Origin: Pseudomonadota bacterium
GTDB lineage: Bacteria > Myxococcota_A > UBA796 > GCA-2862545
DNA: 43,531 bases
Assembly: GCA_023954855.1 (NCBI GenBank)
Contig: JAGSGY010000046.1
Coordinates: 1-43,531 of the forward strand
Direction: 5' to 3'
Position 1 is the first letter of the stretch, and the number at the start of each line of letters is the position of its first letter. This document shows, piece after piece, positions 1 through 7,874 of this stretch. The notes beneath the pieces were generated by a model, which did no database searches, had not been told where the DNA came from, and saw only the letters and a program-made list of their open reading frames with translations. A program made the translations under genes and the position numbers.

Positions 1-782
1 CTGCCCATCACCTCACCGAGCGAGGCGGCGTGGTTGGCCGACATCGCGGGATGTCCGATGAAGAAGTGACCGATGGCGCGCTTGACGTCGTCGTCGCCAG
101 ACTCCATGCGCTCGAGCAGCTCGCTGCCGTCGCCGCTCTTGTGGGCATCGATCATCGCCGTGAGGAGCTCGAAGCCTTCGCCATCGGCGCCGAGGCCCGA
201 AGCGGCAGCAGCGGTGCGGTCCCAGTCGTTGATGCGTGCGAGTGCGGTGCAGCGGGCGTGGTCCACGCTCGAGTCGCTGTCTTCCCATGGTCCGCGGGCC
301 AAGGTCTCGACGGCGCCGGCGTCGCGCAGACGACCCAGGCCTTCGGCAGCTCCACGGCGCGCGTCGTTGTCGGAGTCGCCGAGGTTGGCGATCAGCGCCT
401 TCTGGGCACCGGTCAGTCCCATGAGTCCGATGAGAACCGCCGTGCGCTGACGCACCCAGTAGGTGCGGTGCTTGAGCAAGCCGCCGAGCACGCTCGCCAC
501 GTCCGCATCACCGGGGATTGGGGTGGTAAGCAGCAGAGCGAGCTGCTCTTCCTTGCGCGTCGGGCGCCCGAAGCCGCTGAGGATCTCGCGAAGCAGGTCC
601 TTGTCGAGAAGGTCGGTGTAGCCGCGGTCGTCCTTGGCCACGAGCGGGAGGGTGCCGAAGAGCGACAGGGCGCAGGTCCAGCTCTCCGGCTTTCCGGGAG
701 GCAAGGGTAGGGGCAGCGGAATCGCGTCCAGGTACGTGTCCAGGCCAATCTTGGTGTAGTGGGGGCGTGGCAGGGTCGTCAT
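1..782 (-). CDS. HEAT-repeat protein, 3' end cut by window edge
   Basis: An open minus-strand frame starts at ATG 782-780 and runs off the left edge without a stop; 260 residues are visible. It begins MTTLPRPHYTKIGLDTYLDA. From about residue 95 it has helical pairs of HEAT/PBS-lyase type: a repeat around VRQRTAVLIGLMGL, then DNDARRGAAEGLGRLRDAGA, then a weaker one around DHARCTALARI. No signal peptide or membrane segment is visible, so it is probably a cytoplasmic scaffold or adaptor. Its ATG overlaps the TGA of the VWA gene (ATGA, 779-782), so the two are very likely translationally coupled and may work together. The exact function is unknown. Confidence 0.75.
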   Translation of the reverse strand, partial: MTTLPRPHYTKIGLDTYLDAIPLPLPLPPGKPESWTCALSLFGTLPLVAKDDRGYTDLLDKDLLREILSGFGRPTRKEEQLALLLTTPIPGDADVASVLGGLLKHRTYWVRQRTAVLIGLMGLTGAQKALIANLGDSDNDARRGAAEGLGRLRDAGAVETLARGPWEDSDSSVDHARCTALARINDWDRTAAAASGLGADGEGFELLTAMIDAHKSGDGSELLERMESGDDDVKRAIGHFFIGHPAMSANHAASLGEVMG

Positions 783-2584
783 GTCCGGGCTCCTCTGAGT
801 GCGCGGGCGCCGCTGGGCGAATCCGCGAGTAGCAGTCTGTCGATCGTCTCTCCGAGGGCTTGCGGAAAGCGCTCAAGAGAGACGTTGGCGATGGCGTCGG
901 GGTAGTAGCGCTCGACGTGGTCCGTTCCCGGGCCGAGGCCGATGCCGACGAGGTGGATGTCGGTGCCCTTGCGCACCTGGGCGACGGCGCGCTTGAGGGC
1001 GCCATCGGCGTCAGACGGGCCGCTGGGCTCCCCGTCCGAGATCAGTAACAACATGCGCTCGTGCGCTGGGTACTCTTCGAGCAGGTCGGCGGCGCGAAGC
1101 AGGCACGGCCCATCCCAGTTGTGCTGCGGGCGGTTGTGTCCGCCCTTTCGGTTGCCGCGGACCTCGGCGGGCATGGTGCCGATGCGCTCACGGGTGGTGG
1201 GGTCGAGTGCGGTGGCGAAGTCCTTGAACGGCACGACTTGATCTTGAAAGCCGTAGACCGCGAACGGGATCTGCAAGCGCTCGAGCACTTCGCAGCAGAG
1301 AACCACGCCACGAAAGCCGTGGTGGATGCGGTCGCCGTTCATCGAGCCCGACAAGTCGAGGAAGATCATGAACGCCGGGTCGCGCTTGGAGGGCAGGGTC
1401 TTGCGTTGCCACATGCGCGTGTAGGCACCGGCCTCGACCTCGAGGTGCATGGCGATGCGTAGGTCGACGCGGTTTCCGCTCGCGTACCCGCCCACCCAAC
1501 GAGGGTAGCTGGTCGGCCGAAGGATGCGCTCGAGCTGGGCCACCATGGCGTCGGCGTAGGGCATCACGTCATTTCGGGCTTCTTCGTACTGATTCTTCGC
1601 CGACTCCTCGGCCATGCGCTCGAGCATCTCGCGAAGCTCTTCCGAGAGCTCGGCAAGCTCCATCGGCTCGGCGTCAAAGTCGCCTTCCTCGGGAGGGGAG
1701 CCCATCTGGTCGCGCAGGGCAGGCGGCACGAGGTGCGATGGAATGCGGACCGAGCGGCCCTTCGCTCCCTTGGGCGGCGCGCCGAAGCGAAGCTCGCGGA
1801 TCTGCTGGAGAAACTGGCCTTCCTGCTCCTTGATCTTGCCGGCGTTCGCCTTGTCTTGGCGGATCAGCTCCATGTAGACCGGACGGATCTCGAGCCAGGT
1901 GATGCGGTAGGCCTCGTAGGCTGCGAGTCGGACCAGGCGCTCGAACGGGTCGGGCGGGACGAACACGTCGGCGCTTCGGAACACCCGCGCGACGCTGTGG
2001 CGCTCGTAGGTGAGGGCGAGCGCGAGGTCGACATCGGCGTGGACAGGTGGCTGGGCGTCGACGATGCGCTGCCGAGCGTCGCGGGTCACCTCGAGGGCTT
2101 CGCGCGGGGTCGGATGCAGGGTCTCGGGCAGCTCGCCGTGCCACCACTCGTGAATGGCGCCGAGGCAGTACTGCTGAAAGAAGGGCTGGGCTTCGAGGCC
2201 CTTGCCGCTCTTGGGGAACAGGCGGTCGTTGTACAGATCGACCCAGGCCTCGGCGCCCGGAAAGCGGGCCACGATCCAGTCTTCGATGCGGCAGTCCTCG
2301 AGGCTGTTCATCAGCGAGGCGATGCCGGGCTGCTTTAGCGTCTTCTCGGGGACGAGGGTCAGGTACCGGGTGACTGCGGCATGGGCGGCTTCGTGGCAGA
2401 TCAGCCCGCGCACATCATCGGCCGCTTCGTTCGTCAGATCGCCGCCGTCGACGTTGATGATCCCGGTCTTCGGCGTGATGAACCAGCCCGAGCCAGGCTT
2501 GCCGACTTGCACGTCGAGTCCCGCGTCGAGCGCGATGGCTCGGGCGAGGGCGGTGAGTTCTTCGACGGGTACGACGTGCGGCAT
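779..2584 (-). CDS. HExxH metallopeptidase-like + VWA domain protein (CobT/DUF2201-like)
   Basis: 601 aa, soluble. The N-terminal third has a gluzincin-like zinc site: HEAAH at residues 64-68 and a glutamate in SLEDCRIE (94-101) that could be the third ligand. The middle is acidic and helical. The C-terminal third is a von Willebrand factor A domain with the MIDAS motif DLSGS (D410, S412, S414), preceded by FMIFL and followed by ISDGEPSG. This layout resembles CobT-like or DUF2201-type VWA proteins, which usually act with a MoxR-family AAA+ ATPase as metal chelatase or protein-remodelling partners; no ATPase is in the visible part, but the operon continues past the left edge. The ATG at 2584 has no clear Shine-Dalgarno site. 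The HEAT gene follows with an ATGA overlap. Peptidase activity is unproven. Confidence 0.75.
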   Translation of the reverse strand: MPHVVPVEELTALARAIALDAGLDVQVGKPGSGWFITPKTGIINVDGGDLTNEAADDVRGLICHEAAHAAVTRYLTLVPEKTLKQPGIASLMNSLEDCRIEDWIVARFPGAEAWVDLYNDRLFPKSGKGLEAQPFFQQYCLGAIHEWWHGELPETLHPTPREALEVTRDARQRIVDAQPPVHADVDLALALTYERHSVARVFRSADVFVPPDPFERLVRLAAYEAYRITWLEIRPVYMELIRQDKANAGKIKEQEGQFLQQIRELRFGAPPKGAKGRSVRIPSHLVPPALRDQMGSPPEEGDFDAEPMELAELSEELREMLERMAEESAKNQYEEARNDVMPYADAMVAQLERILRPTSYPRWVGGYASGNRVDLRIAMHLEVEAGAYTRMWQRKTLPSKRDPAFMIFLDLSGSMNGDRIHHGFRGVVLCCEVLERLQIPFAVYGFQDQVVPFKDFATALDPTTRERIGTMPAEVRGNRKGGHNRPQHNWDGPCLLRAADLLEEYPAHERMLLLISDGEPSGPSDADGALKRAVAQVRKGTDIHLVGIGLGPGTDHVERYYPDAIANVSLERFPQALGETIDRLLLADSPSGARALRGART

Positions 2585-2794
2585 GGTCGAGCACCGTCGA
2601 CCGGGGGAGCAGGCGTGTCAACCACTCGCGGCCGCTTGGCTGAGGCGGGCGCAGTGGCGGTCTGATCGGTGGCGTCACAACCCTTCACGACGTGGTTGAA
2701 GCGACGATCGCGTGGGGCGCGAGGGGACCGTTTCGGCCGCTGTGCTGCGGATCGGTTAGAGGCGACGGCCCCTTCGGGGTCTTCCCAGGATTTC

Positions 2795-4132
2795 ATGTCC
2801 GGCTCGCTCACCATCCGCCAAGCACGACTCGTGCTTCCAGACCGCGTTGTCACCGGCGATCTACTCGTCGAGGACGGTGTGATTGCGGCGATTGGTCCTT
2901 CGGTCTCGCGCTCTTCCGGCGAAGAGATCGACGGCACCGGACTGACCGTGATGCCCGGCGTCATCGACCCGCAGGTGCACTTCCGCGAGCCGGGACACAC
3001 CTACAAAGAAGACCTGGTCTCCGGCTCTCGTGCCGCGGCGGCCGGTGGCGTGACCTCGTTCTTGGACATGCCGAACAACAACCCGGTGACCACCTCCGTC
3101 GCTCGCCTCGAGGCCAAGCTCGCCATGGCGGCCGAGAAGTCGGCGGTGCACTACGGCTTCTTCATCGGCGCGAACGGCGAGAACAACGACGAGATCGTGG
3201 CCTGCGAGCGCACCTGTGGCGTCAAGGTGATGATGGGTCCGTCTACGGCTGGACTTCGCCTCGAGGGTCTCGAGCGTATCGAACACGTCTTCGCCGGTGT
3301 CGGAGACAAGCTGCTGGCCGTGCACGCCGAGGATGGCGCACGCATTCGCGACCGGCAGATGCTCTACGAGGGACGGGGAAGCGTCGCGGACCATCCGAGG
3401 ATTCGCGATACCGAGGCGGCGCTCATTGCCACGCGACACGCCGTCGAGCTCTCGCTCAAGCACGGTCGGCACACGCACATCCTGCACCTGTCGAGCGGCG
3501 AAGAGGCCGAGTACCTCGCGACCGTGGACCGCACCCACATCACCACTGAGGTCACTCCGCATCACCTGCTGATGGGGGAAGAGGCCTACGAGCTGATCGG
3601 GACCCGCGCTCAGACCAACCCGCCGATTCGCGGGGGACGTCATCGCGCCCAGCTGCTCAAGCACCTGCGCAGCGGCACCATCAACTGCGTCGCTTCGGAC
3701 CACGCTCCGCACACCATCGAAGAGAAGGACCGGACCTACCCCGCCTCCCCGAGCGGTGTGCCGAATATCGAGTGGTCCCTTCCGCTGATGCTCGACTTGG
3801 TGTCAAGGGGCGAGGCCACCCTCTGCGAGGTCGCGCGCTGGATGTGCGAGGGGCCTGCTCAGGTGTATGGCATTCCACGCAAGGGTCGGCTCGAGGTTGG
3901 CTTCGATGCGGATCTGGTTCTGGTCGACATGAAGGCCAAGCGCACGATCGGCGAGGACCGCATCTGGACCAAGGCCGGCTGGACCCCGTGGCCCGGCGTC
4001 GAGCTCGCCGGGTGGCCCGTGCTCACCGCAGTGCTGGGCCAGCCCGTGTACCGCGAGGGCGAGATCCTCGAAGGCGTGCGTGGCCGTGAGCTCACGTTCT
4101 CGCGTTTCGATGGCCAGCGCTCGCTCGGCTGA
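2795..4132 (+). CDS. pyrC: Dihydroorotase (amidohydrolase superfamily, class I-like)
   Basis: 445 aa from ATG 2795, chosen because AGGA lies at 2787-2790 and family homology starts at SLTIRQARLVL; the frame is open further upstream but that part looks non-coding. Dihydroorotase cyclises carbamoyl aspartate in pyrimidine synthesis. Visible landmarks: DPQVHFREPG (58-67), the candidate carboxylated lysine K144 in GVKVMMGPS, H177 in AVHAED, H231 in HILHLSSGE, and D302 in ASDHAPHT. The first histidine of the usual HxH pair is glutamine (Q60), a variant I recall from a dihydroorotase subgroup. A hydantoinase or allantoinase role is the main alternative, but HFREPG and SDHAPH favour dihydroorotase. 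It stands alone, divergent from the VWA gene. Confidence 0.85.
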   Translation: MSGSLTIRQARLVLPDRVVTGDLLVEDGVIAAIGPSVSRSSGEEIDGTGLTVMPGVIDPQVHFREPGHTYKEDLVSGSRAAAAGGVTSFLDMPNNNPVTTSVARLEAKLAMAAEKSAVHYGFFIGANGENNDEIVACERTCGVKVMMGPSTAGLRLEGLERIEHVFAGVGDKLLAVHAEDGARIRDRQMLYEGRGSVADHPRIRDTEAALIATRHAVELSLKHGRHTHILHLSSGEEAEYLATVDRTHITTEVTPHHLLMGEEAYELIGTRAQTNPPIRGGRHRAQLLKHLRSGTINCVASDHAPHTIEEKDRTYPASPSGVPNIEWSLPLMLDLVSRGEATLCEVARWMCEGPAQVYGIPRKGRLEVGFDADLVLVDMKAKRTIGEDRIWTKAGWTPWPGVELAGWPVLTAVLGQPVYREGEILEGVRGRELTFSRFDGQRSLG

Positions 4133-4300
4133 TGCGGTCTAGACGCCCGCGGGTCCGTGCTCGGCTTCGGCTACAGGTGTGCGCTGCCTTCGTCAATGAA
4201 CGCAGGTGCGAGATCTCGGTGCGCTGGCAGCGTCAGCACGGGACGTGGATCGAGCAATCTCGGGCCTTGCGGGGCCTCGGCGTGCGATCCGGCTGCGGAG

Positions 4301-4330
4301 GCACCGCCAGCCACGTTGGGCCGGCGGTGC
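4301..4330. terminator. Strong hairpin, possible bidirectional terminator
   Basis: Arms GCACCGCCAGCC (4301-4312) and GGCCGGCGGTGC (4319-4330) pair over 12 positions with one A-C mismatch around a 6-nt loop. It sits between two convergent genes, 8 nt beyond the stop of the 39-aa gene and about 170 nt after the dihydroorotase stop. No clear T-tract follows on either strand, so intrinsic termination is likely but not certain. Nothing else recognisable is in the 4133-4338 gap. Confidence 0.5.
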
Positions 4331-4338
4331 ATTCGGGC

Positions 4339-4458
4339 TTAGCCCTTGACGACCTTCTTGAGGCGTCCGCCAGCCTTGCGCTTCTTGAGCTGATGGTTCT
4401 TGCGCAGGCGTTCCTTGCGCTTCTTGGCTTTGAGCTTGGCGTTGCGACGGTTGGCCAT
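4339..4458 (-). CDS. 39-aa Lys/Arg-rich small protein
   Basis: ATG at 4458-4456 and TAA at 4341-4339. By my count 19 of 39 residues are Lys or Arg; it starts MANRRNAKLKAKKRKERL and ends RLKKVVKG. A strong Shine-Dalgarno site (AAAGGAGG, GGAGG at 4467-4463) stands 4 nt before the ATG, much better than most genes here, and Lys codons (AAG/AAA) are used in a gene-like way. The composition is that of very small ribosomal or nucleic-acid-binding proteins, and the strong start suggests high expression. It is not one of the named ribosomal proteins I can recognise. A hairpin follows at 4301-4330. RNA, ribosome or DNA binding is inference. Confidence 0.7.
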   Translation of the reverse strand: MANRRNAKLKAKKRKERLRKNHQLKKRKAGGRLKKVVKG

Positions 4459-4617
4459 TGGGCCTCCTTTTGGTCCGCCGCACTAACTGTTTGCGGCGAT
4501 TCTGTCAGCCACTCGGTGGGTTCGCACCGCGGTTCGGTCTAGCGGCCGTGGACCGGACAGGCCCCTGACACGCCCGGCCCAGGGCTCAGGTTAATTCTGC
4601 GCTCCACTGGAGAAGCC

Positions 4618-5094
4618 ATGCTCGATGTCGGCGACAAGCCCGAAGACTTCACTCTCACCGATGATCAGGGCAATGAGGTCGTCTGGTCCGAGCTGCGAGG
4701 TTCACCGGTCGTGATCTTCTTCTACCCGAAGGCGTCGACGCCCGGCTGTACCAAAGAGGCCTGCGCGTTTCGCGACCTGAGCGGCGAGTTTGAAGCGCGC
4801 GGAGTCAAGGTCTTCGGAGCCTCTGCCGACTCGGCCAAGCGTCAGACCAACTTCCGAAACAAGTACGACCTCACGATGCCTCTGCTCTGCGATCCCGACC
4901 ACGTGATTCTCGAGCCCTGGGGCGTGTGGGCCGAGAAGAAGAACTACGGCCGCACCTACATGGGCATCATTCGCAGCACTTTCGTGTTCGATGAAGAGGG
5001 AACGGTTCGCGCACGCTGGGCCAACCTCCGCGTGAAGGGCCATGCTGACGCTGTGCTCGCGTCGGTCGACGAACTCTTTGGCCAGGAGGCCTGA
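4618..5094 (+). CDS. bcp: Thioredoxin-dependent peroxiredoxin Bcp/PrxQ
   Basis: 158 aa, full length for the family. It reduces hydrogen peroxide and organic peroxides in the cytoplasm with electrons from thioredoxin. The peroxidatic cysteine is C44 in TPGCTKEAC and the resolving cysteine C49 lies five residues on, the atypical 2-Cys arrangement of Bcp/PrxQ. FFYPKASTPGC and AFRD are family signatures. GGAGAAG is at 4609-4615. The sequence before it (4459-4617) is a divergent intergenic region shared with the 39-aa gene; I see only weak promoter-like matches there. The next gene starts one base after this stop, so they form an operon. Confidence 0.92.
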   Translation: MLDVGDKPEDFTLTDDQGNEVVWSELRGSPVVIFFYPKASTPGCTKEACAFRDLSGEFEARGVKVFGASADSAKRQTNFRNKYDLTMPLLCDPDHVILEPWGVWAEKKNYGRTYMGIIRSTFVFDEEGTVRARWANLRVKGHADAVLASVDELFGQEA

Positions 5095-5095
5095 C

Positions 5096-5656
5096 ATGAA
5101 GCCCTGGATGCTCACGTTCGCATTTCTCGTTGCTTGCAACGGCAACAAGACGCCTCCTGACGCCGCCGGCGAGGAGGGCACGACCGAGGCCAGTACCACC
5201 GAGGCCACCGAAGGACCGGACGTGACCAAGCCGGGGCCCGTTCCCGGAACCGAGCATGTCGAGCCGCCTGTCGAGGGTCAGCCTCCGATCGACAAGCCGG
5301 ACCTCTCGTTTGGTGACAGCTACTGGCTGCTCGACGAGCCGGCCCCCACGGTCGAGAACAACGTCTTCAAGGCTGTGGCTCGCCACGGTGGAGGCTGTGC
5401 CGAGCACGAGTTCAGCTACCGAGTGATCAACAAGGGCCGCTCGCAGCCGCCGACGGCGATCGGTCTGCTGCACCACAACGGCAATGGCGACCGCTGTCGC
5501 GCGCTGCTCGTGACGCCGGTCGAAATCGACCTGAATGAGGCACTCAAGGACCAGGGCTGCATCGGGAAGGTGTCGATTGCCGTTCCCCCCGTCGATGGCG
5601 CTGATGAGCCGTCCAAAGCGCTGTTGTTCGCCATCGACCCGGTAGGCTGCGAGTAG
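5096..5656 (+). CDS. Lipoprotein of unknown function
   Basis: 186 aa from ATG 5096, two bases after the bcp stop. The N-terminus MKPWMLTFAFLVAC is a short lipoprotein signal peptide with lipobox LVAC (C14). Then comes a Thr/Glu/Pro-rich linker (about 18-75) and a compact domain with cysteines (GGGCAEHEF, GDRCRALL, DQGCIGK, PVGCE) that could form two disulfides. No catalytic motif is recognised. Probably membrane-tethered in the periplasm or outer membrane. A longer frame upstream was rejected because it overlaps bcp and would bury the signal peptide. Confidence 0.75.
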   Translation: MKPWMLTFAFLVACNGNKTPPDAAGEEGTTEASTTEATEGPDVTKPGPVPGTEHVEPPVEGQPPIDKPDLSFGDSYWLLDEPAPTVENNVFKAVARHGGGCAEHEFSYRVINKGRSQPPTAIGLLHHNGNGDRCRALLVTPVEIDLNEALKDQGCIGKVSIAVPPVDGADEPSKALLFAIDPVGCE

Positions 5657-5707
5657 TCCCTGCTTGACCGCGGGATCGGTGATGGGTAGTCACCCCAGGG
5701 AGAATGC

Positions 5708-6256
5708 ATGCTCTTCATGGCGGCGGTGCGCGAAGAACTGGGTGATCTCGACGGCGAAGTCGTCGGAATCGGCTCGATCGTGGCGGCTGCTCGGGCCGCC
5801 GAGGTCATCGCGCGGCGTAAGCCCGACGGGGTGATCTTGCTGGGCACTGGCGGTTCGTACACGCGTGGCCCGGCCATCGGCGATGCCGTCTCTGCGCGCA
5901 AAGTCGGCATGTCTTACGGCGTAGCCGCAATGGGCCTCGGCTATGTTCCGCGCCCTCCCGCGCCGGTGGAGTGCGCCACAGACCTGGTCGAGGCCTTAGG
6001 GCTGCCGGCACACGACGTGTTGACCGTCGGGGCTGTGACGACAGACACGACCCTAGCTGAGCGTCTGTCCGACGGGTGGACCGTCGAGCACATGGAGGCC
6101 TTCGGCGTCGCCATGGCCTGCCACCAGGCGGGCATTCCGTTCACGGCGGTCATCGGAATCACCAACATCGCCGGACCCGAAGCGCACACTCAGTGGCTGC
6201 TGCACCGCGATGCGGCCCAGGCTGCGGCTCGCGACGCTGTGCGCCATCTCACCTGA
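5708..6256 (+). CDS. PNP/UDP-phosphorylase-fold nucleosidase-like protein
   Basis: 182 aa. LLGTGGSYTRGPAIGDAV and VEHMEAFGVAMAC match the purine nucleoside phosphorylase/nucleosidase fold; the Met-Glu of HMEAFGVA is where this family contacts the ribose. The family includes futalosine hydrolase (menaquinone synthesis) and MTA/SAH nucleosidase; futalosine hydrolase is one possibility because of the small size, but the protein is shorter than usual (about 220-230 aa), and MNQ genes are not nearby. A good Shine-Dalgarno (AGGGAGA, 5697-5703) precedes the ATG. TTGACC (5664-5669) and TAGTCA (5687-5692), 17 nt apart, are a weak sigma70-type candidate. Confidence 0.65.
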   Translation: MLFMAAVREELGDLDGEVVGIGSIVAAARAAEVIARRKPDGVILLGTGGSYTRGPAIGDAVSARKVGMSYGVAAMGLGYVPRPPAPVECATDLVEALGLPAHDVLTVGAVTTDTTLAERLSDGWTVEHMEAFGVAMACHQAGIPFTAVIGITNIAGPEAHTQWLLHRDAAQAAARDAVRHLT

Positions 6257-6265
6257 CCGTCGCGC

Positions 6266-6271
6266 TATGGT
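6266..6271 (+). promoter_or_regulatory. -10-like hexamer, possible leaderless start
   Basis: TATGGT in the context CGCTATGGT ends 6 nt before the exonuclease ATG at 6278, a spacing typical of leaderless transcripts (TANNNT then start). No good -35 was seen. Confidence 0.3.
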
Positions 6272-6277
6272 GGCTGC

Positions 6278-7162
6278 ATGAAGTGGAAGCACCTTCCGAT
6301 CGTCGCCTTCGACACCGAGACCACGGGCCTGAGCCCGTTCATCGACGATCGAATCATCGAGTTCGCCGCGGTTGCGCTGACACTCGACGATGAGGGGCGA
6401 GTTGCCGACGTGGTCGAGCACTCCTGGCTGATCAATCCCGAGCGCGACATTCCGCCGAAGGTCGTCGAGATCACCGGAATCACCTCGGCCGACGTGGCCG
6501 GCGCGCCCCGTTTTGCGGAAATGGCCGACACGATTCGCGACCTGCTCGCCGGTGCGGTGACGGTGGCGCACAACTACCCCTTCGACCTCGGCTTTCTCAC
6601 GTCAGAGTACGCGCGGCTCGACCAGGTGGCGCCCGTCCCCCTCGCCGAGATCGACACCATCGACCTGTCGATGAAGGCGTGGCCCGATGCGCGTGGGCAC
6701 AAGCTCTCCGATGTCTGCAAGCGCCTGGATGTTGTGCTTGAGGGTGCCCACCGCGCCACCAACGATGCCTTGGCCTGCGGCAAGTGCTTTACCGAGCTCG
6801 CCCGACGCCACGACGTCGTCGACGAGCTCCAAGAGATGCTCACCTGGTCGAGGGCGATCGGCCGTCCACCCGAGGATGGACCGCTGGACCTCGACACCCA
6901 CGGGCGAGTGGTCTTCGGTGAGGGCAAGCACCAGGGAACCCCCGTGCTTCACCATCCCAAGCACTTGCAGTGGATGCTCAAGGCGCGTGAGCGGGGCCCG
7001 GATGGCTGGCGCTTTCGCTTTCCCGAGTCGACCCGACTGTGGATCCGTCGCTGGCTCGACGTCCGTGCCGCGGGCCGAGCGCGCTCGAATCCGAAGGGTG
7101 TGCGCTCCGAGGACTGGGGCCTGGACTCGTGCATCGCCGTTGATCGGCGTGCGCGCCTATGA
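6278..7162 (+). CDS. DEDDh 3'-5' exonuclease (DnaQ/ExoX-like) with C-terminal extension
   Basis: 294 aa. All acidic and histidine ligands of a two-metal DEDDh exonuclease are present: D12 and E14 in FDTETTG, D103 in HNYPFDLGF, H158 and D163 in HRATNDAL. The last part (about 210-265: FGEGKHQGTPV, LQWMLKARERG) resembles the small domain found behind ExoX-type exonucleases (DUF3820-like), from memory. Likely roles are DNA repair or nucleic-acid turnover; it is not the replicative epsilon subunit judged by this extension. There is no convincing Shine-Dalgarno, but TATGGT (6266-6271) ends 6 nt before the ATG, so the mRNA may be leaderless. The stop overlaps the next start by ATGA. Confidence 0.85.
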   Translation: MKWKHLPIVAFDTETTGLSPFIDDRIIEFAAVALTLDDEGRVADVVEHSWLINPERDIPPKVVEITGITSADVAGAPRFAEMADTIRDLLAGAVTVAHNYPFDLGFLTSEYARLDQVAPVPLAEIDTIDLSMKAWPDARGHKLSDVCKRLDVVLEGAHRATNDALACGKCFTELARRHDVVDELQEMLTWSRAIGRPPEDGPLDLDTHGRVVFGEGKHQGTPVLHHPKHLQWMLKARERGPDGWRFRFPESTRLWIRRWLDVRAAGRARSNPKGVRSEDWGLDSCIAVDRRARL

Positions 7163-7767
7163 GAGCTCTGCTGCTGCTCTTGCTCACGGGCTGCGGAAGC
7201 AGCCATCGCTATCCGGGAGGAGGCGATCTCGAGAACCAACTCGAGCGCGAGGTCGTGGCGCTGCAGCAGAAGACCCGAGCCCTTGAGGCGGAGCTCTTGA
7301 CCTGTGGCGAGACGGAGACCGCGCTGTACGCCGAGGTGCACCAGATCTTCGTCGGCACCGAAGTACGCGTCGACAAGGACGGGCGGCATCTACTGATCGT
7401 GCTTCCGGCAGACTACGCCTTTGGCTCTGAGCTGCACCTTCGCACCGAGGCTCGCATGGCCTTCGATCTGGTCGGCACGGCACTGAACGCGCACCCCGAT
7501 GCTGAGGTCCAGATCACCGGACACACCGAAGATCGCATGCTCAACGGCGAGGAACTTGCCGAGTTCGGCGACATGTACGGCATGGGCTTCGTCATGGCGT
7601 CACGCATTCGCACCGCACTCGTGGACGACTTCAATGTGCGCACCGAGCGCATCGTCATCGCGACGGCGGGGCAGGGGCAGCCGATTGCCGACAACGACAC
7701 CCCGTTCGGCCAGCGCATGAACCGCAGGGTGGTGGTGCGCATCGACGAGCCCGGTCGCGCCCCGTGA
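7159..7767 (+). CDS. OmpA-family lipoprotein (peptidoglycan-binding)
   Basis: 202 aa, coupled to the exonuclease by ATGA. MRALLLLLLTGC is a very short lipoprotein signal with lipobox LTGC (C12). A short coiled coil follows (about 22-48, LENQLEREVVALQQKTRALEA), then an OmpA/MotB C-terminal domain (about 95-195) with VQITGHTED, a spaced helix and GQRMNRRVVVRID. Such domains bind peptidoglycan non-covalently, so the protein probably links the outer membrane to the wall like Pal. HTED where HTDD/HTDN is usual, and GFVMASRIRTAL in place of the common S..RA..V, are mild deviations. Not Pal itself: no Tol genes nearby. Confidence 0.85.
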   Translation: MRALLLLLLTGCGSSHRYPGGGDLENQLEREVVALQQKTRALEAELLTCGETETALYAEVHQIFVGTEVRVDKDGRHLLIVLPADYAFGSELHLRTEARMAFDLVGTALNAHPDAEVQITGHTEDRMLNGEELAEFGDMYGMGFVMASRIRTALVDDFNVRTERIVIATAGQGQPIADNDTPFGQRMNRRVVVRIDEPGRAP

Positions 7768-7847
7768 TCTCTGCGCCTCGAAGCGGGCGAACACCGGCTG
7801 TGTAGCGGGCCTTCTCACTGAGGGGCGTTTGGCGTGCCACCACGGGC

Positions 7848-7853
7848 TACAAT
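7848..7853 (+). promoter_or_regulatory. Candidate -10 box
   Basis: TACAAT in the context GGGCTACAAT is five of six to the sigma70 -10 and lies 21 nt before the TTG start at 7875, with GGAG (7865-7868) in between. The -35 region at the right spacing (GCGTTT) is poor. Confidence 0.35.
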
Positions 7854-7874
7854 CGCCGCCCGACGGAGTTCCCC

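Noticed and set aside
2593-2621. TTGACA (minus strand, 2621-2616) as -35 of the VWA gene
   Set aside because: No acceptable -10 at 16-19 nt (GACGGT).
4132-4542. Plus-strand frame of 136 aa after dihydroorotase
   Set aside because: It reads through the hairpin and antisense to the 39-aa gene, has no Shine-Dalgarno and no protein-like composition; the minus-strand small gene explains the region better.
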